Below are positions 36,513-49,800 of a stretch of 64,000 bases of DNA, one piece after another (position 1 is the first letter of the stretch; each line of letters starts with the position of its first letter). Made by a program: the position numbers and the translations under genes. The stretch comes from Limnomonas spitsbergensis (lineage: Eukaryota; Chlorophyta; Chlorophyceae; Chlamydomonadales): positions 372,001-436,000 of the forward strand of contig JAYJMM010000100.1 in NCBI GenBank assembly GCA_037349105.1. Direction: 5' to 3'. The notes beneath the pieces were generated by a model. The model did not search any database and was not told the origin of the DNA. It saw only the letters and a list, made by a program, of their open reading frames with translations.

Positions 36513-37106
36513 TACTCAAGAATGAAGCTCAACCACGTCAGCAAACAAAAAGTCTAGAAAGTGCCAGGACACCAAATCTTGAGAGAAGGCAAGAGAGAAA
36601 AGAAAGGGAATGACCCACCCTCTAACTAAAACAAGAAGGCCGAATCCCCAACCTCTCAAGAGACTAGTAGCTCTCAACAAATACGATTACATCTCCCACC
36701 AAAGCCAGGGCCTCCCACCCCTGGCTGTCTTGGTACAACTGTTCAATGAAGTGACTACGTGACACATCTGGGCCCTTCCCCAAAAGGCTCGGCCGCGTGG
36801 GCGCCTAACTCAAGGGTTGGGAGGAATGACTGAAACAAACACCAGGGGCTGACTGCCTTTTCTGTGTGTTTTGCTCGAAAATTTCCAGGTCAAGCCAAAG
36901 CTCCTGGTCTCTGCTGTGGCCAAATGCCCTGGTGCAGAATGCAATGAAGTGCTCAGAAGCAAATGATGAGCTGCTCAGGAACTCCAAATTAGTGCTGCTG
37001 AATGATCCAAACTCACAGCCGCACGCAAGTAACTTAACTTGGTATTTGAAGTAAGAGAGAAAATAAAATGCGATAGCATGGCCTTTAGGCATGCGGCCGG
37101 CAAGCA

Positions 37107-37349
37107 TCAATATCCTGGACTGTTCCTGCCTTCCTGGCTCCCCAACCTGGCCACAGGGCCCCCCACCCCACCCGCCCCTACCCGCCCTGAATTCACGGTT
37201 TCAAGTGGAATAGTGTGACGCCTGACGGCATCGCCACGATTTGATCCCTCTCCTGCATCGGCATTCCTGTTCGCATCCATGCCCAGTTCTTCTGAGATTT
37301 GGAACCCGATGCGATAGCCGTGCTGATTGTCCGACTTCCCTCTGGCCAT
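37107..37349 (-). CDS. Possible small divergent gene or exon
   Basis: A minus-strand ATG frame of 80 codons begins MARGKSDNQHGYRIGFQISE. It is hydrophilic and glycine-rich at the end. It faces away from the ABCG start 265 bp to its right, which would make the interval a shared promoter. No family recognised; chance openness is a serious alternative. Confidence 0.2.
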   Translation of the reverse strand: MARGKSDNQHGYRIGFQISEELGMDANRNADAGEGSNRGDAVRRHTIPLETVNSGRVGAGGVGGPVARLGSQEGRNSPGY

Positions 37350-37613
37350 CGCCCTAGGGGGGCAGAATCGACCCCTATCGATGCTGAAGGTGTGGATCGG
37401 ACGTGTGACATACCTCCGTGACGCACCCCTCGCCCTCGCCTGTCCGTCCTAGTGACGCTCCGTAAGGCAGTGAGCCCGCTGCACTATTAAGCGATTCTCA
37501 ATTTACATTTTAGATACCAATTGTTTCCTGAAACTTGAAGCCCGCATCTTGAGACGTTGGGGCGCTGTGGGAGGACCCCCCCGCATATCCCGCCCTCGGC
37601 CCTCCCTATCGAC

Positions 37614-37831
37614 ATGGCGACTCGTCATGAGAATTCAGCGTCAGGATGGAATACAAAATTTGGAGCGTTGATGCTCCTTATACTTGCCAGCCGTGCGTTG
37701 GCGGACCCGACAAGTGATCCAGACGACATCGCCAAAAGTAAACATCGCCTCTCTGGCACCAGATTTTGGCCTCCTCATGACACGAGTATCATCCTTGATA
37801 CTTTTATTGACCCATCATCTTCGCCTCGCCC
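37614..37831 (+). CDS. ABCG exon 1: signal peptide
   Basis: ATG at 37,614. The hydrophobic core [15 protein letters not shown] is followed by DP, a good signal-peptide cleavage context. A TTG-started frame upstream has no ATG, so this start is preferred. It ends at CGCCC|GTGAGT with two bases of a codon left over. Copies lie at 22,171 and 22,706. Confidence 0.85.
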
Positions 37832-40800
37832 GTGAGTGGCCCTGAGCTGAGCTACTGCCCCTCCACTCATATTCCCCCTCCAGTCTGTCGCGTCAGCGTT
37901 CTGGCGAAGGATCCCCTCTGCCGGAACGGCGGATACCTGCGAGCAGAGAACCACACGGAAGAGCCCACAAATTGCGGGGACTGCATCTGCCCTGCAGGCT
38001 GGGATGGGCCTACATGCTCATGTGAGGGTCCCATTCCAGTTTCCAACTGGTACCTAGCCTTCCCCTTTCATCCTCTATGAATCCCTTCCTTGCATATGGG
38101 AGGGGCTACAGGAGCTTTTCCAAATTTCAAAATGCCTACTGTACATGCAGAGATCTGGCTGAGGTGCTGCACCGATTTCATCATGCACGTGCACCACCAG
38201 CACCGAGACAAAAACACCCATGCATGCTGATCTTGCCTGCATGGTGGGATTTTTGAACTGTGCCGGCCACCTTGCCGCGCCCTGTGGAAACTAAGGGTAC
38301 ACGTGCACAATCAGGACTGAGGCATGAATTCCATGTACAACACGGTGACATCTCAAACGTTTCCGGACAGGCTGCTGTGCCCTGTGGACACAAAGCAATC
38401 AGAAGGCCTTCCTTGTACTCGTTCCTTAAAAGGAGAGTCACGTGTTGTATGGACCAGTGCAATCATATCCTCTGAAGACTATGCCATTTTGACAATTGGA
38501 TCTTCGGATCCTTGCTCTGAAGGGTATGCTACCTTATCATCTGGATCTTGGAGACTATAATCTTGACGTATAGTGAGTTTCATTCAGTCACGAAGGTCTC
38601 AGACCTCCCTTCTCCCCATATTTTCACCAAGGTCTCACTTGTTTCCTTCTTCTTGTTTCCCAGTATGCAACACCAAGGATGTCTGTCCAGACAGGCCTGT
38701 CCAGAGTGGCAGCAGCTTGCTCACCCGTGCGGCTACCGAGTGCGCCACTGACTCCATTGTACCCACTCCCGATGAGTGGGGGAACGGAGAGGGCAAGAAG
38801 CTAGAGTGCTGGTGAGAGGGACATGAGATTCAGGGAGGGTGCATGGGCAAGTGCAAGGTGTGCATGTGAGAGGGCAAGCTTGCTGGTTTGTTTAGGGCAG
38901 CGAGGTTGATCCGTGCTGGTGAGAGAAATCTCGATGCAGTGATGGTGCATGGTATGTGCTGTTGAGAGTGTAATTCATGCAGGGACGGTGCATGGGCAAG
39001 TGCTGGTGAGAGGAAGATTCGTTTGCGCGAGAAATTATAATGAGTGCAGGTGAGAGGGCCAACTTGCTGTGTTGTTTATAAGGTGTGGTTTGTCCATTAT
39101 GGACATAAATTGCAAATTGACTCTTCAAAGATTGATGTGCAAATATGACGATGGCAGTCAAGAGGGCACACATGTCGTTGTTGTGAAGAAGTAGGGATAT
39201 TTGGTGCTGGTTGGAGGGCAAACATAGTGAGCGATTTTGCAAGTGTGGGTCTGAATGAGCTGTGTCCGGTTGTCTCTTAGCCCATGCAATGCTCATGCCA
39301 TGCCTATGCCATGCCCATGCCATGCCCATGCCATGTGAAGGCTCAGGCCAAGGCTCAGGCCCGGGCATTTCACAACTTGCTGTGAAGGGGATGAAAAGTG
39401 CTCTGAACAGAAGGTTGTATCTAGCGGTACGGCTTTCCCTGACAGGGAAACTCACTTAAGCCAAACCATGGTTTGATGGGTCCTTATACAACAGACAGGA
39501 ACAGACAGAAAGATTAACATCGCAGCTCCTAGACCCTCCCCCTACTGACAGGTATGGTACCGGAAACCCATGAAACAAACACGAACGACCCTTAATCTTC
39601 GCTCTTTGGCCTTCCCCATGACAGGTGTGGCGGTGATGATGGCTCCACGCAGTGGATTTGCGAACAGCAGGCCATCACGACGTGGGAGATATTCATCTTT
39701 CCAAGGTGAGAGGATGCCTTCCTTAACCACGCCTCAGAGTGTTTATCTTTCTATTATCTTTCCAAGGTGACTAGCAGTCCGGCAGGCTGGGTGTGCCGAC
39801 TGTGACCCCATGGGGCATAACCTTGATTCCAAGGAGCTGAGACTCATGAGACGTATTCCTCTTTCCAAGGTGAGAGGGGCCATGTGTCAGGTGTCCCTAG
39901 TTCAAGGTGACAGGCAGGCAGGGTGTAACCCCAAGGTGTCAAGGTGATGAGCCACACGGGACACATTGGTGTTCAAAAGGTGACGAGTCCGAAGCCTGAG
40001 GGGCGATAAGCCCCCTCGATATGCACCCAGGGGATTATCACCACGTTGGAGATTTTCATATATCATGTGATGTCTATATTTTCCAAGGTGATGGATTCCA
40101 AGCCCTGACTGGCTGCGCCCCCTTCTTTGTTTGGACCTTGCAAAGTGTGAGGCCGGCTGCCCAAACCTGAGACCTGACACAAAGGAACAGCCCACGTGTG
40201 CCTGTGGCCCTCATCACCAGCTGAGAACAGGCGATCAGGAATAAGAACAGCACACCATTGCGATACTCGGGTGCGCCCACACCTGACTTGTCCACCCCTC
40301 ACATGCCCTCCTTCCCTCTGCAGCAACAATACGTTCAACTGGACGGAGGGCAACGCTGCCGCCTCGGTCTCGGAAAGAGCCGGCACGTACTCACAGGCAA
40401 GTCAAATGTGTCTAAGTTTAGGGTTTGGGGTTTAACCCCAAAGCCTACGGACTCACAGGCGAATGAAATTGACGAATAAACTATCAAGGAACACTGGTGG
40501 ACGACATCCCTTGGGCATGGATTGTAGACGTGCCCGTACAGCTGCAGCTCAGGGTCCGCTATTAAAAGCAGATGTACACGACACGCGTGGCATAGGCAGT
40601 GCATGCGTGTGTGCTTAGCAGTGCATGTTCATGTCCGTGCGTATTTGCATGGGTGGTCCATGTGCACGCAGATGCCTGCAATACTTGACATGCGCGTAGG
40701 TGTGTGCACGTGCAGTGCATGTTCATGTGCATGTGCGTATTTGGATGGGTAGTGCATTCGCATGTGCCCGCATATGTCTGCAATACTTGGCATGGGCAGG

Positions 40801-43800
40801 TGCAGGTGCATGGGCAGTGTATGTTCATGTGTTTTTTATCTGTGCATGGGCATGGGCAGCATGAGTGTGCGTGTGTGCATGTATGCGTGCGCGGATGTGC
40901 ATGCATGTGCGTGGGGGGAGGGGCACACGTTTTGCTTCTGGCCTGCTGGGCTCAAACATCTTCTGGACTCCACATTCCAGGTTCGGTCTTTCATTGCTGC
41001 ACGCTTGGGGCTAAGGTGTGGGACGATTCAACTGTACCGCCGGCACTCATCTTCACCAGTGCATCACCCCATCTGCTCTCCTGAATCCCCCCCACCCCCC
41101 CTGGCTGAATGCTCCTGTTGGATTCTCTGCCCCTCTTCCTGCCCCTCCGCTCATTGCACCTTCTGCTGTTGCCAGGATGATGTGCCTCCTTGGCCCTGTC
41201 AAGCCGGCCTGGACTGCTACCAGAGGGACAGATGGGAGTAAGTGATGGACAGGGAGGATATCATGTTGACTGGGGCTAGGCTGGATAGGCTAGCTGGGTG
41301 GCTAGTGGGCAGGATGAGGAGGGTGATTAAGAGTCCTGTGTAGTTCGCTACTGCTAGCTCATCCTCCCCTGACCGGTCCGGATTGCTTCCAGAGAAGAGA
41401 TGGGAGTGAGTACTGAACAGGGACGATCTCCTGGTTGACTGGGGATAGGGTGTGATGAAGAAGTGCCTGAGAGCTGCGCATCTGTCCACGGGCCGCAGGT
41501 GGACGGTGGGCATCTGCCCTAGTGCTACGGCAGAATGGGTGTTTTCCTTAACCCAAACCTCTGGGCGTGTTATTTATTAATTTATGATCCACGCTTGCCC
41601 CCCACCTCACCAGCTATGCCGTCTCATGTTCACAGGCTGCAAGTAGACTTTGGGTAGCTACCCTAGTGCTACGGCAGAACGGGTGGCTTCCTTAATCCAA
41701 ACCTCAGGGCGTTGCTTGTTTATCTATTTAAAACCCACGCTTGCCCCCCACCTCAACAGCTATGCCTTCTCCGGCGTATGGGATGGCATGTTCACGGGTT
41801 GCAAGTGGGCGATGGGTGTCTGCCCTAGCCCGATGGAGGGCGATGACTGCTGGCTGTACACGTGCAAGGGAAGCAACGTGCACTGCCCTAGCTCAAGTGA
41901 GGAGGGGGTGTTTAGGGTTTAGGGTCTGCAACAAGGACAAATATCGACTGGCTCTACACGAGCAAGGGCAACGCGCACTGCCCTACCTCCAGTGAGGCAG
42001 GAGGTGGAGCTAGGGTTTGTGCTGTGTCTGACGGGCCACCTTTAGCTGACTGCTGCTGGGCTGCAACAGGAACCAAATATTGACTGGCTCTATATGTGCA
42101 AGGGAAGCAACGTGCACTGCCCTAGCTCAAGTGAGGAGGGAGGCGAAGGGTGAAAGGTGCAAGGCATGCAGACGTGGTGGGGAGAGTGGTGCACTGCCCC
42201 AGCTGAAGTGAGGAGGGAGTTGGAGGGTGCAGGGTGCACAAGAGGTGGTAGAGGGTGGGTTAGGAGTGTGTCGAAGTGGTGCACTGTCCTGGGTCAAGTA
42301 AGGAGGGAGGTGGAGGGTGCATGGTGCAGTGTTTCATGTTCCTGCTTATAGAGTCTTCATATTCATCCGGTCGTCCTGTGGAGGCTTCAGGCCTTATCAG
42401 GGCCAGACCTCAACACAGGCCCAGGCAGCATCACTGGCCTTGCCTGGGGCCATTGGCCAGAGGAAATAAGGTAGCTGAACGGCTGGAATGTAGCTGAAAC
42501 GTAGCCGTGAAGGAGTGATTACAGGCTGGGTGCAAAGCCTGCCTCCCGCCCTCCACCCACTTAACCCCTGCCTCCTTCCCTCTGCATCCTAGCGGCTGTT
42601 AAGTGTCCTGGCTGGACCCCGGTCAGCTGTGGGAGCACCGCAACCGGGAAGGACTACTGGCAGCACCACTGCCTACCTGGAACCTATCCAGCCCCAGGTG
42701 GGTGGGAGGTGCATACAGAGGCAGGCCTTGTTTTCTTTATTTTTCATTTACAGGAACAGGCCTATGGTATTATTTGTCTTATCTATTCATTCATTTTTTT
42801 TTAACAGGAGCAGGTCTATGAGCTTGGCTGGTCAAGGGTTGGTCCCAATGACCCCAGTTCCCCCCTAAACCAATCGCTAGTTTAAATGGCTTTCCCTCCA
42901 CAGGCCTGTATTCACATGATTTATGGTTTCTAGTTTTCCCCCTCCACACGCCCGGATTTGCCTGATTCTTTTTCCTGATATTTTCCTGATTTATATTCCT
43001 GATTCCTGTTCCTGATCCCTCATTCCTATTCCTGATTCCTATTCCTGTTCCTGATTCCTTTTCCTGGTTCCTGATTCCTTTTCCTGATTCCTGTTCCGGA
43101 TTCCTGTTCTTGATTCCTGTTCCGGATTCCTGATTCCTGATTCCTGTTCCAGATTCCTGGTCCTGATTCCTGATTCCAGTTCCTGATTCTTGGTTTCCGG
43201 ATTCCTGATTCTGGATTCCGGATTCCGGATTCCTGATTTCTGTTTCCGGATTTCTGATTCTGGATTCCTGATTTCTGTTCCTGATTCCTGATTCCTGTTC
43301 CAGATTTCTGTTCCGGATTCCTGTTCCGGATTTTTGTTCCTGATTCCTGATTTCTGTTCCTGAATCCTGGTCCTGATTCCTGTTTCTGATTTCTATTCCT
43401 GTTTCTGATTCCTGGTCCTGATTCCTATTCCTATTCCTGATTCCTGATTTATGTTCCAGATTCCTGTTTCGGATTCTTCATTCCGGATTCTTCATTCCTG
43501 TTCCAGATCCCTGTTTCTGATTTTTGTTCCTGTTCCTGATTCCTATTCCTGATTCCTGTTCCTGATCCCTGATTCCTTTTCCTGATTCCTGGTCCGGATT
43601 CCTGATTCCTGTTCTGGATTCCTGGTCCTGATTCCTATTCCTGATTCCTATTCCTGATTCCTGATTTATGTTCCAGATTTCTGTTTCGGATTCCTCATTC
43701 CGGATTCTTCATTCCTGTTCCAGATCCCTGTTTCTGATTTTTGTTCCTGATTCCTGATTCCTATTCCTGATTCCTGATTCCTGTTCCTGATCCCTGATTC

Positions 43801-46800
43801 CTTTTCCGGATTCCTGTTCCGGATTCCTGATTCCTGTTCTGGATTCCTGATTCCTGTTCCGGATTCCTGATTCCGGATTCCTGATTCCTGTTCCGGATTC
43901 CTGATTCCTGATTCCAGTTCCTGATTCTTATTCCTGATTTCTGTTCCTGATTCCTGATTCCTGGTCCAGATTTATATTCCGGATTCCTGTTCCAGATTTC
44001 TGTTCCTGATTCCTGTTCCTGATTTCTGTTCCTGATTCCTGTTTCAGATTCCTGTTTCGGATTCCTGTTCCTGACTCCTGATTCCTATTCCTATTCCTGA
44101 TTCCTATTCCTGATTCCTGATTTCTGTTCCAGATTCCTGTTCCGGATTCCTCATTCCGGATTCCTCATTCCTGTTCCAGATTCCTGTTTCTGATATCTGT
44201 TCCAGATTTCTGTTCCTGATTCCTATTCCTGATTCCTGTTCCTGATTTCTGTTCCGGATTTCTGTTCCTGATTCCTGATTCCTGATTCCTGGTCCTGGTC
44301 CTGGTCCTGGTCCTGGTCCTGATCCCTGTCCCTGATCCCTGATCCCTGGTCCTGATTTCCGGCCCTGATTCCTGATACCTGTTCCGGATTCCCGTTTCTG
44401 ATTCCTGTTCCGGATTCCTGTTCCCGATTCCTGGTCCTGGATCCTGGATCCTGGTCCTGATTCCTGGTCCAGATTCCTGGTTACTGATTCCTGGTCCTGA
44501 TCCCTGTTCCTGATTACTGATACCTGGTCCTGATTCCTGTTCCGGATTCGCCTGATTCCTGTTCCTGATTTCTGGTGTCTCTCCCTCCCTTTCTGACAGG
44601 CAAAGCACTCCAGCTTGGCTGCAAGGCTACGAAGAATGCAGATGGGAAATTCCAGTGCTACATCTCACAGGTGTGTGAGGCAAACCAACCCTATGGTGGC
44701 TCATGTAACTTGGAAGTCTGTGCCTAGTGGCTTTCTGGAAATTAAGCTTGAGAATGTGGATGGGAAGTTGCAGTGCTAGATCTCACAGTTGAGTTATGCC
44801 AATGTCAACCTTCATTTGGAAACCCTGAAATCCCACACCCAGAGTATCACACGCCTTCAAATCCCAAGGCTGCAGACGTCAACCTTCCACTTTCGTGCCC
44901 CTGTGACTATGGATCCTTTCGCTAGTTTTTTACATATACAGTATTATCATGAAGTATTTGTTTTACTGAAAAGAAAAAAACCAGCTTGCGAATCCCAGGG
45001 CTGCACCTGTCCACCACCGCCTGCCACACCTGTCCTTGCCACAGGAGGGTTCCTATGTTGCCTCCTTGGGCATGCAGTGCAAGGTTGGAGCATGCGTGTA
45101 TGGGGAGGCTTCCCCTCCGCCCTCACCGCCGCCCCCCGCCCCGCCCGCGTCACCGACTCCGGAGCCAGGGCCAGACCCCGGTCCAGGGCCGGATCCAGGG
45201 CCAGGGCCGGATCCGGGACCGGAGCCCTCCCCAGGGCCGAGTCCGCAGCCGCCGGCGCCTCGTCCACCTGCTCCTAAGCCCCGGCCACGGCCCGGGATGA
45301 AAACTGAGGTGGGTCCGTGAAGGGTTAGCGGTTTAAACCCTTGAACATGTACCCAAAAACCCGAGGTGCACCAGTGAAGGGTTTAGGGTATACCCCCTTA
45401 CCCCTACATCCTCAACCGAGGTGGGTGGTGAGAACGTGATTCTTCCTTTTCAGCCCAGACTCACCTCCCCAGTACCCAGCTCTGCCTTTCCACCTTTGCC
45501 CCATCACTAGCGCCTCCCTCTCAGCCCTGCCAACCCAGCACTGCCTCCCGTCTCTCCTTTGCTCATGCATTTCCCCCCATGCATCCGTTTGAATCCCTGG
45601 ACAGTGCCTAATCGTGGCCCTTCTGCACCGTGCCCCAGTCCCTCCCCCTGCCCCCCTGACTGCCTCCCTCCCTGAACATCCCTAGGTACTGATCAGATCC
45701 CTCTACCTATCCCTCCCCTTCATTGTCCCCCTTGGAGTCCCCCTTGTGCTGATCGCGTCACTCTGTCCGACCTACCGCCTGACTGCCTCCCTTCAATGCC
45801 CTGTGATGAAGATCAGGCCGCTCTTCTTAGCCTAGCCGCCCCTACCTGATTGCCCCCCCCCCTGAACACCCCCTTGCGCCGATATGGTCCCTCTACCTGA
45901 CCTATCCCGTTATAGCTCCCCTTCAATGCCCCCTGGTTTCAAGCAGGTCCCTCTACCTGCCCCTCCCCCCCTGATTGCCCCCTTCAATGCCCCCTGGTTT
46001 CAAGCAGGTCCCTCTACCTGCCCCTCCCCCCCTGATTGCCCCCTTCAATGCCCCCTGGTTTCAAGCAGGTCCCTCTACCTGCCCCTCCCCCCTGATTGCC
46101 CCCTTCAATGCCCCCTGGTTTCAAGCAGGTCCCTCTACCTGCCCCTCCCCCCTGATTGCCCCCTTCAATGCCCCCTGGTTTCAAGCAGGTCCCTCTACCT
46201 GCCCCTCCCCCCTGATTGCCCCCTTCAATGCCCCCCTGGTTTCAAGCAGGTCCCTCTACCTGCCCCTCCCCCCTGATTGCCCCCTTGGACGCCCCCTGGT
46301 TTCAAGCAGGTCCCTCCACCTGGCCTACTTCGAATTGCTCCCCTTCAATGCCGCCAATTGTTGATTTTTTTACCTGTCCCTCACCCTGACTGTGACCCTT
46401 GAACAGCCACTGCTGATCAGGTCCATTTTGCGGTCACATGTCCCATGCATCAAATGTGATGCGCTGCTGGGCTGTAAAAACTTCACAGGTCGCTTTACCA
46501 GCCCCACCCCCCTCCTGACAGCCCCCCTTCAACCCCCCCTGGTGCTATTCAGGTCCCTCTCCTCGTCCTCATCGGCCTTTTGAAATAACCTGCCGCCTCA
46601 TAGCCCCCCTTCGACGTCTCCTTTCTTCATCAGGCCCCTCTACCCGACCTGCCCCCTGATGTCCCCCCTGGAACACTCCCTGGTGCTCTTCAGGTCGCTC
46701 TCCTGGTCGTCATCGGCATCATCGTTGCGGCGCTCATGGGAGCAGGCGCCTTCATCACCTATGTAGACACAAAGCAGGCTGAGCTGTACATGAGCATGCC

Positions 46801-49800
46801 GCCCGGCGGTACGCCTAGCCCACCCCAAGTTCGTGGCGGCGGCGGGGGCGGCGGCGGTGGCTCCACAGCCCATGCCGCGCCTCCGCCGCGAGCCTCTGCA
46901 GCGCCTGATGCCTATGCAACCAGGCTACTCCAGGGGCAGTCGCTATCACTCATGTCGCCCCTGCTAGCAGGTGTGTGTGCGTGTGTGTGTGTGTGCGTGT
47001 GTGTTTGGAAATGTGAGGGAGCGTGTGGCATTGCTGGCTGTCCCTACCTGCCTGCACCAAAGGCTAGTGTTTGTGTTTGTGTTTGTGACAAGACTGCTCC
47101 AGGGGCAGTTGATATCACTCGTATCACCCTGTGCATGGCTTGCTGCACTGGGCTCCCTCATCCGTCAACTGTGATGTTTCTCAACTCTTGCTGATGCTCC
47201 GCGATATATATGTGCACTGCTACCGACTCACCAGCCACTGCCTGTCTTCCTGACCACCTTCAGGTGAAAACGCACCTGAGGTCGAAAATGGGTCCATGGC
47301 CACCCCTGCCGCTGAGGCCCTTCTCCCGGGAGAGGGCTCCTCGGATGGCGGCCTGGACGCCTACGCGGCAGGCATGATGGCAGGCCCCGTGGTGCTGAGC
47401 TGGCACGACCTCCACGTCAGCGTCAGCAGCCCCCTGTCGGCGGGCGGGCCTCTGCACATCCTGCGGGGCGTCTCTGGCGTGGCGGGGCCGACGCTGGCCG
47501 CGACCTCCGCTGACATGATGACAGGGAGCATGCTGGCAGTGCTGGGCCCCAGTGGTGCTGGCAAGACGGTGGGTGGAAAGTGTGTTGAATATTGCTTTGC
47601 CGTTTGTGGGGGTCTGAGCAACAGTGGCTGAATGGGGCCATGCTGCCAGTGTTGGGCCCCAGTGGTGCCTGCAAGACGGTACCGTGAAAAATGTGTTGAA
47701 TGTTGCTTTGCTGTTTGGTGGAGAGGTCGGTGGGGTCTGCGAGTGCCATGCTGGGCCCCAGTGGTGTTGCAGGACGATGGGTGGACAATGTGTTGAATGA
47801 TGCTTTGCCGTTTGGTGGAGAGGGCGGTGGGGTCTGCGAGTGGCATGCTGGGCCCCAGTGGTGCTGCAGGACGATGGGTGGACAATGTGTTGAATGATGC
47901 TTTGCCGTTTGGTGGAGAGGGAGGTGGGGTCTGCAAGTGCCATGCTGGGCCCCAGTGGTGCTGCAGGACGATGGGTGGACAATGTGTTGAATGATGCTTT
48001 GCCGTTTGGTGGAGAGGGCGGTGGGGTCTGCGAGTGGCATGCTGGGCCCCAGTGGTGCTGCAGGACGATGGGTGGACAATGTGTTGAATGATGCTTTGCC
48101 GTTTGGCGGAGAGGGAGGTGGGGTCTGCAAGTGCCATGCTGGGCCCCAGTGGTGCTGCAGGACGATGGGTGGACAATGTGTTGAATGATGCTTTGCCGTT
48201 TGGTGGAGAGGGAGGTGGGGTCTGCGAGTGGCAGCGGAGGATTGTTAGCTATTTCCAGATTGCGCAAGGTACACTGTTATTTTCAGAGTGCTTAAGCTAC
48301 ACTTCAGCGACAATTCGGCCTATGGCTGGCAGGCTTTGTAGGAGCAAGCCCTGTCGCTTGGGCCACAGGCCACGGGCTGTTAGTCGGTCACGGTCTCGTC
48401 CCCGTCGGCTGAGTGCGCACATGCCACACACCCATGCCCAATTGTCATGCACACATTTGCCCATGCGCACTGACCATGCACATCTTCCATGTTTGCTTAC
48501 CATGCACATTTTTTTTGTGGCTTCCGCCCAGGCTGCGCTGTTTCCTTAACTCTCACGCCTCACACGGGACGTAGCTTGCTTCCTTTCTTTGTCTACCGCA
48601 CACATGCGCCCATGTTCAGTTACCATTCTCATATTCACTGAAACACTACACTCTGTTGCCATATGTGCAGACGCTGCTGGATGCCCTGGCTGGTCGCCAG
48701 AGTGGGGCCGTGCAGGTCAGAGGACAGCGGCGCATCAACGGAGGTCTGGCGACGGCCCAGGAGGTGCAAGCGGTGTCAGGCTACGTGTTGCAGGTGAGGA
48801 CCTCATGAACCCAAATTCCTCAGCCTTACGAGGCAGTTGGGTGCTGAGATGACGTACTCAGCCTCACGAGGCGGTGTCTGGTTACGTGTTGCAGGTGAGA
48901 TCCTCAACAAGCCAAATTATCAACAGCCAAAGGCGCTGCGTTGCAGGTGAGGCCCTCACTATCAACACTGCTGGGTCTCCCTCCTAGATGCAGCTGGGAA
49001 ATTGCATGCACCCAGAAGAAGCAGGCAGGGTCTGGCTACGTGTCACAGATGAGCTTTGCATTATCCCAGCAGCAGCCAAAACGTAGTGTGAGGCTGGGCA
49101 GTGTAGGTGAGGCACTCGACTTTTTACTGCTGGATCTCCCAAAATAATTTGGATCATATGTGCTTGGGAGTAGTAGTGTGAGGCTGGGCAGTGCAGTGAA
49201 TTGTGTAGTGCAGGTGAGGCCCTCCGCTTTTTTACTGCTGGATCTCCCGAAACAATGTGGATAATACATACCTGGGAGGAGTAGACAGTGTCAGGCGATG
49301 TCCTGCGGGTGAGGCCCTCAGCATTATTTCAGAACGGTGCATACCCGCTGGGCCCTGCTGAACGCTCGGCCACGTGGGGCTGGTAGGGAATGACTAGACT
49401 CAATTCCAGCTACCATGCACAGCCTGGGCCATGGTGCAGCCATGCCGCCCTCCTATGTGAGGGGGCAGGTGTATGGAACCCGGCGTTCTAGGCAGGTGAC
49501 AGGACATGCTGTGTGGCGGGTCCAATTCCTCAACCTCTGGGTATGGATACCACCAGCGTTTAACCACTGGACCATGTCCCCCCCTCAGCATCAGTGTTTC
49601 TTTGCTTGTTATGTGGTGCCAGTGTGGCTGGTAATGTTAAGATAATATGTACCTGGGGGTACCGTAGACAGTGTCAGGCTATGTGTCATCTGTTGCAGGT
49701 GTAGCCCTCACTATTTTAACTGGATCTCTTAAACTAATATTTCGACCATATTTGCCTGGGAGTAGAAGACAGTGTCAGGTGATGTGTCATCTGTTGGAAG

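Noticed and set aside
37832..37883. Intron 1 ending at the nearer CCTCCAG
   Set aside because: Gives the wrong frame for the EGF module; the CAG at 37,894-37,896 restores it.
38830..39360. GCCATGCCCATGCCATG stretch (about 39,285-39,335) as a coding repeat
   Set aside because: Lies within intron 3 between phase-matched exons; short and low complexity.
40983..41017. Candidate ABCG exon ([11 protein letters not shown]) after CATTCCAG
   Set aside because: Including it breaks phase with the next exon; exon 5 joins 41,176 in phase directly.
44165..44608. 147-codon minus-strand Glu/Arg/Pro-rich frame
   Set aside because: Translation of the GATTCCTGTTCC microsatellite.
45884..46364. Two plus-strand frames of ~130 codons (Pro/Leu-rich)
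   Set aside because: Read-through of the 60-61-bp intronic array; no start context and both frames open.
47260..48267. Minus-strand open frames up to 335 codons
   Set aside because: Produced by the 97-bp array and the antisense of exon 12; the plus-strand exon has ABC motifs.
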